A stretch of 40,242 nt of DNA from Candidatus Limihabitans stercoravium (GTDB lineage Bacteria; Bacillota; Clostridia; Christensenellales; CAG-314): NCBI GenBank assembly GCA_018715495.1, contig DVLO01000016.1, positions 1 through 40,242 of the forward strand, given 5' to 3'. Made by a program: the position numbers and the translations under genes. This document shows positions 8,113 to 15,669 of this stretch, piece by piece. Under the pieces are notes generated by a model, which did not search any database, was not told where the DNA came from, and worked only from the letters and a program-made list of their open reading frames with translations. Each line of letters begins with the position of its first letter. The stretch's first letter is position 1.

Positions 8113-8479
8113 TGACATTACCTCCTTTGGCACACTGTGAACAAGTGCCGTATACCATTACTTCCACTGAGTCTACCAGACATCCACTACATTCCAAAGA
8201 CACCTTGCTGTCGAAGATGTCGGTGATGTTTCCGCAACAATTGCAGACAAAGTGACCGTGCGTGCTTGTCCGTGCGTCAAACCGTTCCACGTTGTTTGAT
8301 GCGGAAATTCGCTTGACCATCCCACAATCGCACAGTTCCTTCAAGTTGCGATAAACAGTACCAAGACTGATGTTTGGTATTGTCTGCCTTACCTTGGTGT
8401 AAACCCACTGCGCATCGGGATGAGTATCAGTTTGTTGCAATGTCTGATACACTACATCTCTTTGCCTAGAATATCTCAT
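8105..8479 (-). CDS. perR: Peroxide-responsive Fur-family repressor PerR
   Basis: Fur-family regulator, 124 residues: an N-terminal winged helix with NISLGTVYRNLKEL as recognition region, then a metal-binding dimerisation domain with FDARTSTHGHFVCNCCG and C-terminal YGTCSQC. Two CxxC pairs make the structural zinc site. The position that is Glu in Fur and Asp in PerR appears as Asp in NITDIF, and the HxH and FD ligands are present, supporting PerR rather than Fur or Zur. PerR senses H2O2 by metal-catalysed histidine oxidation. It begins a three-gene operon with rubredoxin and rubrerythrin. A palindromic box lies just upstream of its start, so autorepression is likely. Confidence 0.88.
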   Translation of the reverse strand: MRYSRQRDVVYQTLQQTDTHPDAQWVYTKVRQTIPNISLGTVYRNLKELCDCGMVKRISASNNVERFDARTSTHGHFVCNCCGNITDIFDSKVSLECSGCLVDSVEVMVYGTCSQCAKGGNVNG

Positions 8480-8493
8480 GTCTGCTCCGTAAT

Positions 8494-8508
8494 TAGTAAT
8501 GATTACTA
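8494..8508. promoter_or_regulatory. Candidate PerR box (7-1-7 palindrome)
   Basis: TAGTAATGATTACTA is a perfect 7-1-7 inverted repeat with the AT-rich layout of Per boxes. It sits immediately downstream of the -10 element, where a bound repressor would block initiation of perR, rubredoxin and rubrerythrin. Confidence 0.8.
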
Positions 8509-8512
8509 TTTA

Positions 8513-8541
8513 ATATTAGCACCTTAAACTCTTTTTGTAAA
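8513..8541 (-). promoter_or_regulatory. Promoter of perR-rubredoxin-rubrerythrin operon
   Basis: Minus-strand -35 TTTACA (8536-8541) and -10 TAATAT (8513-8518) with 17-nt spacing. The perR ribosome binding site GGAG lies just upstream of the start at 8479. Confidence 0.65.
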
Positions 8542-8572
8542 GCGTTTGACGTGAATTTTTAGAAAAAAATAG

Positions 8573-8601
8573 TTGTCATTTTTTTCATTGTACATTACAA
8601 T
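8573..8601 (+). promoter_or_regulatory. Promoter of the ttcA-like gene
   Basis: -35 TTGTCA (8573-8578) and -10 TACAAT (8596-8601), spacing 17 nt. It is divergent from the perR promoter about 30 bp away. The predicted start would leave a very short leader that nearly overlaps the AGAGG ribosome binding site, so the exact start is uncertain. Confidence 0.5.
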
Positions 8602-8619
8602 GTTGAAGAGGTTTACGAC

Positions 8620-9387
8620 ATGACATTACAAAGATTACTTGCACCACTTCGCCGTGCAATACAAGATTACAACATGATTCCGCAGGGTAGCAAGATTGCT
8701 GTAGGCGTTTCGGGAGGAAAGGACAGCATTGCACTTCTTGCACTGCTCAATGCTTTTAAAAGATTCAGCGACAATCCCTTCGAACTGATGGGAATTACCA
8801 TTGACATGGGATTTAAAGACGTTGACTACTCCCCCATACAGCAGTACTGTGACAAAAACAACATCAATTACGTTGTTAAAAAGACAGACATTGCGGAAAT
8901 TCTGTTTGACGTAAGAAAGGAAAGCAATCCTTGTAGCTTGTGCAGCAAGATGCGCCGTGGAGCGTTGAACGCAACAATGAACGAATACGGTTTCGACACG
9001 CTAGCCCTTGGACATCACAGCGATGACGTCATACAGACATTCCTCTTGAGCTTGTTTTTCGAAGGCAGATTGTCAACATTTGCTCCCAAGAGTTTCATGA
9101 CCAAAACGCAGGTGTCATTGATCAGACCGATGATCTACATTGAAGAACGTAACATTACCGCCCTGGTCAAGAGTCTTGAACTGCCTGTTGTGTTCAATCC
9201 ATGCCCTGCCAACAAGCACACGCAAAGGGAAACAATGAAGGAACTTACCGACAGCTTGCGTACAAAGTATCCCGACATCAACAAGAGATTTGCTTCGGCA
9301 ATCATGCATCCCGAAAGATACAACCTGTGGGACAAGGTGGAAACACTGTACAATACGCAAAAAAACGCACCTGTTGACAAAGAGTAA
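8620..9387 (+). CDS. TtcA-like tRNA thiolation PP-loop ATPase
   Basis: N-type ATP-pyrophosphatase of the TtcA/TtuA group, 255 residues. Motifs are the PP-loop SGGKDS (residues 31-36), CSLC (a CxxC pair that holds part of the [4Fe-4S] cluster), ALGHHSDDVIQTFLLSL and a third Cys in FNPCPAN. TtcA makes 2-thiocytidine at tRNA position 32; related enzymes thiolate other positions, so the modified base cannot be fixed from sequence alone. The start has AAGAGGT about 8 nt upstream. A single-gene transcript divergent from perR and ended by the hairpin at 9507-9545. Confidence 0.87.
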   Translation: MTLQRLLAPLRRAIQDYNMIPQGSKIAVGVSGGKDSIALLALLNAFKRFSDNPFELMGITIDMGFKDVDYSPIQQYCDKNNINYVVKKTDIAEILFDVRKESNPCSLCSKMRRGALNATMNEYGFDTLALGHHSDDVIQTFLLSLFFEGRLSTFAPKSFMTKTQVSLIRPMIYIEERNITALVKSLELPVVFNPCPANKHTQRETMKELTDSLRTKYPDINKRFASAIMHPERYNLWDKVETLYNTQKNAPVDKE

Positions 9388-9414
9388 CGTCGTGTTTGTG
9401 TAAAACACCGAAAC

Positions 9415-9448
9415 TGTATAATTTTGCAACTTTGTGAATAATTATACA
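9415..9448. repeat. AT-rich 9-bp inverted repeat
   Basis: TGTATAATT (9415-9423) and AATTATACA (9440-9448) form perfect 9-bp arms around a 16-nt centre, just past the ttcA-like stop. Each arm contains TATAAT in opposite orientation. It may be a structural hairpin or a protein site; no function can be assigned. Confidence 0.5.
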
Positions 9449-9506
9449 ACATCGCCATTACATCAGACACCACTACTTATTTAATTTAAAACTTCAGCGA
9501 AAGAAC

Positions 9507-9550
9507 AAACACGCCCTGAAACAAACAAAGTTTCAGAGCGTGTTTTTTGT
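9507..9550. terminator. Intrinsic terminator between ttcA-like gene and spoIIID
   Basis: Arms 9507-9522 and 9530-9545 pair over 16 positions with one internal C/A mismatch and a 7-nt loop. The plus strand continues with a T-run. The minus-strand side is also T-rich, so it may serve both convergent genes. Confidence 0.8.
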
Positions 9551-9653
9551 TGTATACTAATTTAAATCATGGCAATTGCCTTACAATCCATATGTCCTAA
9601 ATCAAACATGCTGAGTCGCAAATCAATGTTGACATAAACTTGCAATCAAAAGA

Positions 9654-9923
9654 TCAATGAGATAATGCACCTGAGTTTTTGTACTTATTTTTTGTTGCTT
9701 CACCGCCACGCAGGTGACGTTGACTTAAATTGCAATGTAACACATCCATTACTTTTGAATATCTTTCGCTGTCAATATGGGGCAACCTGAATGACAGATC
9801 CTTGTGTACCGTGGATTTACCCACACCAAAGCGACAAGCCGCCTGTCTTACCGTGCTACCCGTTTCTATTACAAAATCGGCTACGGCAAGCACTCTGTCC
9901 TTGATGCAACTGTACAACAACAT
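9654..9923 (-). CDS. spoIIID: Sporulation regulator SpoIIID
   Basis: 89-residue DNA-binding protein of the SpoIIID family, the mother-cell regulator that acts after sigma-E during endospore formation. The family signature is complete: IKDRVLAVADFVIETGSTVRQAA, then the helix-turn-helix FGVGKSTVHKDL, RLPHID, and the basic C-terminal RHLRGGEATKNKYK. It is the strongest lineage marker in the window and indicates an endospore-forming or recently endospore-forming bacterium. A purine-rich AAAAGGGAGA is close to the ATG. It sits 118 nt downstream of the DUF2804 gene on the same strand; I saw no clear terminator between them. No sigma-E promoter could be assigned with confidence. Confidence 0.93.
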   Translation of the reverse strand: MLLYSCIKDRVLAVADFVIETGSTVRQAACRFGVGKSTVHKDLSFRLPHIDSERYSKVMDVLHCNLSQRHLRGGEATKNKYKNSGALSH

Positions 9924-10041
9924 TCTCCCTTTTGTATAGAATATTGTCGAAAATTGCCAAGTAGTACAACAATGACGATTATTTTAAAACATCAGTAGCA
10001 CAGCTAATGGCAGCACACTGATCATTGTAGCAACAAGATAT

Positions 10042-11034
10042 TTACCACCTGTTTTCAGCGTCTTCGCAAAATGCTACAAAGGGCGGAACATTCAATTCAT
10101 TGCCGTCAACAATGACTTTCCCCGAAAAGTTGTAAAACACTTGATGACATCTGTTGTTTACCCACAGCACCTTGGTTGTGGTGAAGTTGTCGTACAGCGG
10201 CGTCGCCGTCATGTCGAACAGTCCTTCTTCGTCACGGAATGTCACACTTCCGTCACTGTTCGATGTGCGTGTGACATTTCCCAATTTGTACGCTTTGTTG
10301 TTGTAAAAGAACATGTTTTCCGTGCCGCAACTTGTGTCGCCGAATCCCCAGCCAATGTTGAACCCGAAAGGTATTCCGTCAATCATTGTACTGCCGTTGC
10401 CCCACGTCCAACTGTGTTTAAAGGGCCACACGCCCCGTCCCCAATCCAACAGTCCGAAAGCATTTGTCATCTTGACGGAAAAATCTCCGAACCGCACATC
10501 AGCATTGGCAACAAAACAATTTTCCTTATAATTGAGATAAAATTGCCCTCTTTTCTCAAAGGGAATGGCAACAACAGTTTTGTGTTTATCCAAACCGCAG
10601 TTGGTCAGCAATACCGAAACTGCCGCACTGTTGTCCTGTGTTGTCAAGGTCAATTTGCGTTGATTTTCCGTAACGTCGAAACACATCGTCAGCTTCTTGT
10701 CGCTGTAAAAAACCTTGTGCGGAAGTTCGCCGTTTGTGGGCAAATTGAGTTTTTTGTTGGGGAAAAGCGGAAAACTTCCCACGCTGTATCTTGTACCGTC
10801 CTTTAGAGAAAACAGCGTTGCTGCAACATTTCCGCAGTAAGACACATGCCCCATCGTCATTTGCAGGACATATTGGTCGTTACTTATCTGATAGAAATCC
10901 CATTCTTTAAGGCGGCGTTTACCCTTTCCGCTGTATTGGTGGTAAAGGTGAAAACTGTAACCGCTGTTGAGTTTTCCGTTTGTCATCAACGGCACTTCTT
11001 CGGTAAATTGCCGTCCGTATTTAGTGGTAATCAT
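10042..11034 (-). CDS. DUF2804 family protein
   Basis: 330-residue protein of the DUF2804 family, recognised from the typical segment DWGRGVWPFKHSWTWGNGS and the following GFNIGWGFGDTS. Rich in aromatic residues and beta-strand-like stretches, with no signal peptide or catalytic motif I can name. Family members are uncharacterised; the fold suggests a sugar- or lipid-binding beta protein, but that is inference. Its start overlaps the stop of the upstream MFS transporter by 4 nt (11031-11034), so the two are translationally coupled and probably act on the same compound. Confidence 0.75.
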   Translation of the reverse strand: MITTKYGRQFTEEVPLMTNGKLNSGYSFHLYHQYSGKGKRRLKEWDFYQISNDQYVLQMTMGHVSYCGNVAATLFSLKDGTRYSVGSFPLFPNKKLNLPTNGELPHKVFYSDKKLTMCFDVTENQRKLTLTTQDNSAAVSVLLTNCGLDKHKTVVAIPFEKRGQFYLNYKENCFVANADVRFGDFSVKMTNAFGLLDWGRGVWPFKHSWTWGNGSTMIDGIPFGFNIGWGFGDTSCGTENMFFYNNKAYKLGNVTRTSNSDGSVTFRDEEGLFDMTATPLYDNFTTTKVLWVNNRCHQVFYNFSGKVIVDGNELNVPPFVAFCEDAENRW

Positions 11035-12356
11035 GATTGACTTACACGCTTCTTATACAATTTCCATGCAAAGAGCAACGGAATGATTGCCAGCACCGAA
11101 ACAATTGCGCCAACAAGAAAAATGTTTTCATTGGGAATGTATTCCATGCCCACTTCACCTGCAATCTGCAATCCGCTGAGCTTTATGGTAGGAGTTGCAA
11201 TGATTGAACCGAAAATCATCGGAATCAACACGAAGAACACAATACGGACTCCTTCGAACTGTCCCTTGCTGTCAGCAGGATACAATGCCTTAGCCCACAC
11301 GGTCGTGCTTTGGACAATTACAACGTATCCAACACCTACCAGGAATACGCCTACGATAAGAGGAAGATTCAAAACTGCAAAAGCGCTTGTCGGATCTACG
11401 TTTTGCGGTTTTACAATGAAGTAAATCCACATCAATCCCACTATTGCAACCACAATTGCAATGAGGCACACAAGCGGTGTTTTGTTGCGGTTGATAAGGA
11501 AGATTGCAGGAATTACCATCAACATTGCAAGAATCAATCCGATGCCCTGCATCAATCCCATGTCACCTTCGTTGAAACCAAGGTAATGCAACATGTAGTT
11601 GCCCATGTGTACAAAGTAGACGTTAAAACCTATAAAGAACACTGCCACGCACACATTGACAAGTACAAGTTCCTTATAACTGAAAAACTTTTTAAAATTG
11701 AAAACGCTTGCAAATTGTTTCCAGAAAGAACCTTCCACGTGCGGTTGCAATGTGCCGGGTTCCTTCATTGTAAACAATGTTAGAACACCAACTGCAATTA
11801 CAATACCACCCATAACAAGGAACAACAACATGTAGTTTTCTTCCGTACCTATCAACGCACCGCCCACAAGGGTACCAACAATTGTACCAATGACAGGTTG
11901 AGTTGCAAGTACAGCGCCTATTTGTCCACGGTTGCCGTCGCACATGAGGTCGTTAGACCAGGCGTTAAATCCTGCGTCGTTACCCATCGAACCGAAGAAA
12001 CTCATTACGGCGTCAGCCACAACAACCATCACCGCAGCAACAATAAGGTGTTCCTTCGGGATGAATTCCGTCAATCCGAAACCTATTGTACAAATTCCCC
12101 AGATGATGTATCCCCATGCAATAAAGGGTTTGCGTTTTCCAAGTCTGTCGGACAACGTACCGAAAAAGAACGTCGCAAAGGTCGTTGCCGTTGCGCTCAC
12201 ACCCACCATCCACGAAATGATTGAAGGGTCCTTGGCAATCTTGGCGTAAATAAAGGTGTTGAACCACTGATTTTCAATGTTCCAGCACAATTGACCGGCA
12301 ATACCTAATCCCCAGATCAGTAGCCATGTTTTAAGGCCCAGTTTTTTGCCTTCCAT
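11031..12356 (-). CDS. MFS / GPH-type transporter
   Basis: 441-residue membrane protein with about twelve hydrophobic segments. The N-half carries the MFS motif A, GTLSDRLGKRKPF, between helices two and three. The early polar segment (GIAGQLCWNIENQWFNTFIYAKI) resembles sugar-type transporters of the glycoside-pentoside-hexuronide/SLC45-like group. Substrate unknown. It has its own promoter (12389-12417) and a strong AGGGGGAG ribosome binding site, and is coupled to the DUF2804 gene by a 4-nt overlap. Confidence 0.85.
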   Translation of the reverse strand: MEGKKLGLKTWLLIWGLGIAGQLCWNIENQWFNTFIYAKIAKDPSIISWMVGVSATATTFATFFFGTLSDRLGKRKPFIAWGYIIWGICTIGFGLTEFIPKEHLIVAAVMVVVADAVMSFFGSMGNDAGFNAWSNDLMCDGNRGQIGAVLATQPVIGTIVGTLVGGALIGTEENYMLLFLVMGGIVIAVGVLTLFTMKEPGTLQPHVEGSFWKQFASVFNFKKFFSYKELVLVNVCVAVFFIGFNVYFVHMGNYMLHYLGFNEGDMGLMQGIGLILAMLMVIPAIFLINRNKTPLVCLIAIVVAIVGLMWIYFIVKPQNVDPTSAFAVLNLPLIVGVFLVGVGYVVIVQSTTVWAKALYPADSKGQFEGVRIVFFVLIPMIFGSIIATPTIKLSGLQIAGEVGMEYIPNENIFLVGAIVSVLAIIPLLFAWKLYKKRVSQS

Positions 12357-12388
12357 TGTAACTCCCCCTGAATTTAAACTGTACTTGT

Positions 12389-12417
12389 ATTGTAGTATTT
12401 TTCTTGCATTAAGTCAA
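12389..12417 (-). promoter_or_regulatory. Promoter of the MFS-DUF2804 genes
   Basis: Minus-strand -35 TTGACT (12412-12417) and -10 TACAAT (12389-12394), spacing 17 nt. The leader is about 25 nt. Confidence 0.75.
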
Positions 12418-12711
12418 TAGTAACTGTCCAACTGCAAATTATTTAGAGTTTCGTTCACTTTAAATCATTTTGCCCGCCATCAGAAAGTCCTGTCTTTACA
12501 ATGCAACTGCGCAACGCTGATACCTTAAAACACAAGCTGAACCTTACACACCGGTTTCACTGCGCTTACTTATGTTCAATTCTTTTAATGGGATTTATGA
12601 CCGTATTTACTTGCTGTGTTTCTTCCACTTTTTAAACTGCCTGATCTTCATACTACTTTTCTTCGCTGTTTCTCTTTAGTCTGTACCACTCATTTTCTTT
12701 ACTACTTTATA

Positions 12712-12845
12712 TTTTTACTACTCCTTTTTACTACTACTTTTTACTACTACTTTTTACTACTACTTTTTACTACTACTTTTACTACTACTTTTACTACTAC
12801 TTTTACTACTACTTTTACTACTACTTTTACTACTACTTTTACTAC
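12712..12845. repeat. Tandem repeat changing from 13-bp to 12-bp unit
   Basis: After one degenerate copy (12712-12724) there are four exact 13-bp units TTTTTACTACTAC (12725-12776), then five exact 12-bp units TTTTACTACTAC (12777-12836) and a partial copy to 12845. The units differ only by one T. The array begins exactly where the minus-strand terminator of the Bax-inhibitor gene leaves its T-tail. Likely a slippage-prone variable-number repeat. Confidence 0.95.
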
Positions 12846-12880
12846 AAAAAACGCACCGAAACAATCAGTTTCGATGCGTT
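12846..12880 (-). terminator. Intrinsic terminator of the Bax-inhibitor gene
   Basis: AACGCACCGAAAC (12850-12862) pairs with GTTTCGATGCGTT (12868-12880) with one mismatch and a 5-nt loop. On the minus strand it runs into TTTTTT and then into the tandem repeat. Confidence 0.85.
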
Positions 12881-12935
12881 TAATTAAATTACTTGTTTAA
12901 ATACCGATATTCAGCACAAGTTCCCCAAATCGGTA

Positions 12936-13694
12936 CTAACTTCTGTCGCCAAACAGTATCACCAATCTCAACAGGATGTCAAGAATTTCGATGTACAACC
13001 AAATCAACGTTGTAATGAGTGCGAAAGATGCTTGCCATTCGTATCTCTTGTCAACACCGTTCTGCACCATTGCGTCAATGGCTTTCAAATCCATCAGCAA
13101 TACAATTGTTGCGTAAATTACCATTACTACGCTGATACCCAACTGCAACAGGAAGTAGGTCTTGTACAATGCCATGTTGCCTGTGAACAACATTGCAAGA
13201 AACAATACCAACTGTACGGCAACAAGCGCCGACAAAGCGATGAATACAAACTTGGTTACGCTGGAATATGCCGTAGTGCTGAACTTTCTGAACAACAACA
13301 TTGCGAACACAAATACGCCACAAGTAGCAAGAAAAGCTGCAAGAGCAATACCCTGTGCGTAGATGTCTACAAGTATAACCAAAAATCCCAATGTAAGACC
13401 TTCGATGACACAGTACACTATGCCAAGTGACTTAGCTCTTGCGGGATTGGATGAAATTGCAATTCCTAAAAAGATCTGCACAATTGCGCATACGATCATG
13501 CCAATGATTACAGCCATTAAATTTTGTACCAACAGCCCGAAAAAGGCAATTCGGCACACAAATGCACTTACCATTGTCACCAAAGCAAATACAATGGTTT
13601 TCCAGGTAATACCTGCGTAGGTGGCAGGTTGAGCAATCTCCTGTGTTGAATTCTTTTGCATACTGCGAATTGCAGGGTTGCCTCCAAATCTCAT
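12936..13694 (-). CDS. Bax inhibitor-1 family membrane protein
   Basis: 252-residue multi-pass membrane protein with about seven hydrophobic segments after a 35-residue cytosolic N-terminus. The C-terminal segment YEWQASFALITTLIWLYIEIL is typical of the bacterial YccA-like BI-1 group. BI-1 proteins such as B. subtilis YetJ are pH-sensitive calcium leak channels; the substrate here is not shown. The start at 13694 is chosen over an upstream TTG at 13712 because GGAGGT lies 6 nt before it and it begins MRFGGNPAIR. Single gene with its own promoter and terminator. Confidence 0.85.
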   Translation of the reverse strand: MRFGGNPAIRSMQKNSTQEIAQPATYAGITWKTIVFALVTMVSAFVCRIAFFGLLVQNLMAVIIGMIVCAIVQIFLGIAISSNPARAKSLGIVYCVIEGLTLGFLVILVDIYAQGIALAAFLATCGVFVFAMLLFRKFSTTAYSSVTKFVFIALSALVAVQLVLFLAMLFTGNMALYKTYFLLQLGISVVMVIYATIVLLMDLKAIDAMVQNGVDKRYEWQASFALITTLIWLYIEILDILLRLVILFGDRS

Positions 13695-13745
13695 AAATAT
13701 ACCTCCGTACAAATGCCCTACATCCTAAAGATGTAACTGTATATA

Positions 13746-13774
13746 ATATTAGCATTTGTTGGGATATTTTGCAA
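13746..13774 (-). promoter_or_regulatory. Promoter of the Bax-inhibitor gene
   Basis: Minus-strand -35 TTGCAA (13769-13774) and -10 TAATAT (13746-13751), spacing 17 nt. It is only moderately close to consensus. Confidence 0.5.
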
Positions 13775-13918
13775 TACCTAACTGAAATAGACATTAAAAA
13801 TTTTTAAAAAATGAAGATTTTATCACTGTTAACCGTTGCAAACACACAATTAGACATACTGACTCATTTTGCCCGACCGCAAACGCCCTTCAGGTTGCCC
13901 TAAAACTCATTCAATCAA

Positions 13919-13947
13919 TTGACAAAACAATCAAAAAAAACTACAAT
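13919..13947 (+). promoter_or_regulatory. Sigma-A promoter of glyQS
   Basis: Perfect -35 TTGACA (13919-13924), 17-nt A-rich spacer, and -10 TACAAT (13942-13947). The leader is only about 55 nt, too short for a T-box; none of the T-box conserved sequence is visible. A small hairpin (TTGCA 13965-13969 with TGCAA 13986-13990, inner TGAC/GTCA) lies in the leader. The rest of the 13695-14009 gap holds the divergent promoter and nothing else recognised. Confidence 0.85.
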
Positions 13948-14009
13948 GTGATAGACAAAAATTGTTGCAAGTGACAACCGTCAACTGCAAGAAGGAGAAA
14001 GTAGAAATT

Positions 14010-15398
14010 ATGTCAAAAGTTACAATGGACAAGCTGGTAAACCTGTGCAAAGGACGTGGATTTATTTACGCAGGAAGTGAAATTTACGGCGGATTGTCCA
14101 ACAGCTGGGACTACGGTCCTCTGGGCGTTGAAATGAAAAACAACATCAAGCAGGCTTGGTGGAAGAAATTTGTCAAGGAAAACCCACTAAACGTTGGACT
14201 TGACAGCGCAATCATCATGAACCCTAAGACATGGGAAGCAAGCGGACACATTGGCGGATTTTCCGATCCTTTGATGGACTGCAAGAGCTGTAAAGCAAGA
14301 CACCGTGCTGACAATCTCATTGAAGATTACCAGACCAAGCACAATCTTCCCGTTACCGTTGCTTCAATGTCCAACGAAGAGATGTCACAGTACATTGCGG
14401 ATCACCACATCTGCTGTCCCGTGTGCGGAAATTGTGACTTTACACCCATCAGACAATTCAACCTGATGTTCAAGACATTTATCGGTGTTACGGAAAGTAG
14501 CGCATCTACAGCCTACCTTCGTCCCGAAACAGCACAAGGTATATTTGTAAACTTTAAGAACGTACAACGTACAACACGCCGCAAGTTGCCGTTCGGTATC
14601 GGACAAATCGGTAAATCTTTCCGTAACGAAATCACACCGGGTAACTTCATCTTCCGTGTCAGAGAATTCGAACAGATGGAACTTGAATTCTTCTGCAAGC
14701 CGGGAACAGACCTTGAATGGTTTGAGTACTGGAAAAACTTCTGTAAACAATGGCTGCTGAGCCTTGGCATGAAGGAAGAAAACCTGCGTCTGAGAGATCA
14801 CGACAAGGAAGAACTTGCATTCTACTCTAAGGCAACAACTGACTTCGAAACAATGTTCCCCTTCGGTTGGGGCGAACTGTGGGGAATTGCAGACCGTACC
14901 GACTACGACTTGTCCTGCCACCAGAAGGTATCGGGACAAAGCCTGGAATACATCGATCCCAACACCAACGAAAAGTACATTCCTTACGTAATCGAACCTA
15001 GTCTTGGTGCAGACAGAGCATTCCTTGCATTCCTGACAAATGCTTACGACGAAGAAGTTGTAGGTGAAAACGACACACGTGTTGTACTTCACCTTCACCC
15101 CGAAATTGCACCTGTCAAGGCATGTGTGTTACCGTTGTCCAAGAAGTTGTCCGACAAGGCACTGGAAATCTACAACGACTTGCTGAAGACATGGGCTGTT
15201 GACTTCGACGAAACAGGCAGTATCGGCAAGCGTTACCGCAGACAAGACGAAATCGGTACACCGCTGTGCATCACCGTTGACTTCGACACCGAAACAGACG
15301 GTTGCGTGACAGTTCGTGATCGTGACACAATGCAGCAGGAACGTATTGCATTGGCTGATCTCAAGAAGTACATGGCTGAAAAACTCAACATATTCTAA
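14010..15398 (+). CDS. glyQS: Glycyl-tRNA synthetase, dimeric type
   Basis: Class II aminoacyl-tRNA synthetase charging tRNA-Gly, 462 residues, the single-chain alpha2 form. Motifs include [25 protein letters not shown] at the N-terminus, a zinc-type insertion with CKSCKARH and [42 protein letters not shown] (motif 2), [14 protein letters not shown] (motif 3), and a C-terminal anticodon-binding domain with [19 protein letters not shown]. The start at MSKVTM is preferred because AAGAAGGAG precedes it; an upstream TTG in frame would add 16 untypical residues. It is a single-gene transcript with a near-consensus promoter and a strong terminator. Confidence 0.96.
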   Translation: MSKVTMDKLVNLCKGRGFIYAGSEIYGGLSNSWDYGPLGVEMKNNIKQAWWKKFVKENPLNVGLDSAIIMNPKTWEASGHIGGFSDPLMDCKSCKARHRADNLIEDYQTKHNLPVTVASMSNEEMSQYIADHHICCPVCGNCDFTPIRQFNLMFKTFIGVTESSASTAYLRPETAQGIFVNFKNVQRTTRRKLPFGIGQIGKSFRNEITPGNFIFRVREFEQMELEFFCKPGTDLEWFEYWKNFCKQWLLSLGMKEENLRLRDHDKEELAFYSKATTDFETMFPFGWGELWGIADRTDYDLSCHQKVSGQSLEYIDPNTNEKYIPYVIEPSLGADRAFLAFLTNAYDEEVVGENDTRVVLHLHPEIAPVKACVLPLSKKLSDKALEIYNDLLKTWAVDFDETGSIGKRYRRQDEIGTPLCITVDFDTETDGCVTVRDRDTMQQERIALADLKKYMAEKLNIF

Positions 15399-15410
15399 CA
15401 GCTTATTAAA

Positions 15411-15448
15411 GCGTCCTCCCACAATATGGGCGGACGCTTTTTTGTATT
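15411..15448 (+). terminator. Intrinsic terminator of glyQS
   Basis: AAGCGTCC (15411-15418) pairs with GGACGCTT (15434-15441) and inner CCCA/TGGG extend the stem past a single T/C mismatch. It is followed by TTTTTT. Confidence 0.9.
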
Positions 15449-15500
15449 CACCACCGAAATTTTTAAAGAATAATAATTGCCAAAAATAAAAAACACACTG

Positions 15501-15529
15501 TTGCATTTAATTTGTGACTGCGGTATAAT
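15501..15529 (+). promoter_or_regulatory. Promoter of tex
   Basis: -10 TATAAT (15524-15529) is perfect. The -35 TTGCAT (15501-15506) is weak but correctly spaced at 17 nt. It predicts a leader of about 134 nt. Confidence 0.6.
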
Positions 15530-15537
15530 AGATTTCG

Positions 15538-15643
15538 GCGGTCTGACAGCACATCTTGTATTGTAAAAGGCTGTAAATTTACCGCATTGTAACAACCTTA
15601 TACCCCTGCGTTGGACTCCAATGCTACAAGCAACAAATGTTGC
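15538..15643 (+). promoter_or_regulatory. Possible structured leader RNA of tex (unassigned)
   Basis: The leader can fold into GCGGT/ACCGC (15538-15542 with 15581-15585) enclosing ACAGC/GCTGT (15546-15550 with 15570-15574), then GCGTTGG/CCAATGC (15608-15614 with 15618-15624, loop ACT) and GCAAC/GTTGC (15630-15634 with 15639-15643). I do not recognise a known riboswitch class. The stems are short and could be chance, so this is only a candidate. Confidence 0.35.
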
Positions 15644-15669
15644 ACATCATTACAAAAAAGGAATGTAAA

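Larger units (their letters stand above)
12357..12935. other. Long intergenic region with tandem repeat
   Basis: Holds the MFS promoter (12389-12417), about 240 nt without recognisable content, the tandem repeat at 12712-12845, and the terminator of the Bax-inhibitor gene at 12850-12880. The plus strand is strongly pyrimidine-rich from about 12600 to 12850. A 12-nt string TCATTTTGCCCG near 12465 recurs near 13864 in the next intergenic region. Confidence 0.6.

Noticed and set aside
9924-10041. Sigma-E promoter for spoIIID
   Set aside because: A weak CATACA-like element is present, but no matching -35 at correct spacing could be supported.
10141-10806. 221-codon frame opposite the DUF2804 gene
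   Set aside because: Antisense shadow with no supporting signal.
12712-12845. Possible CRISPR array
   Set aside because: Units are directly adjacent with no spacers and are only 12-13 bp.
12616-12900. 94-codon open frame through the tandem repeat (FTTT repeats)
   Set aside because: Starts at GTG without a ribosome binding site and is open only because the repeat contains no stop codons on this strand; amino-acid content is repeat-driven.
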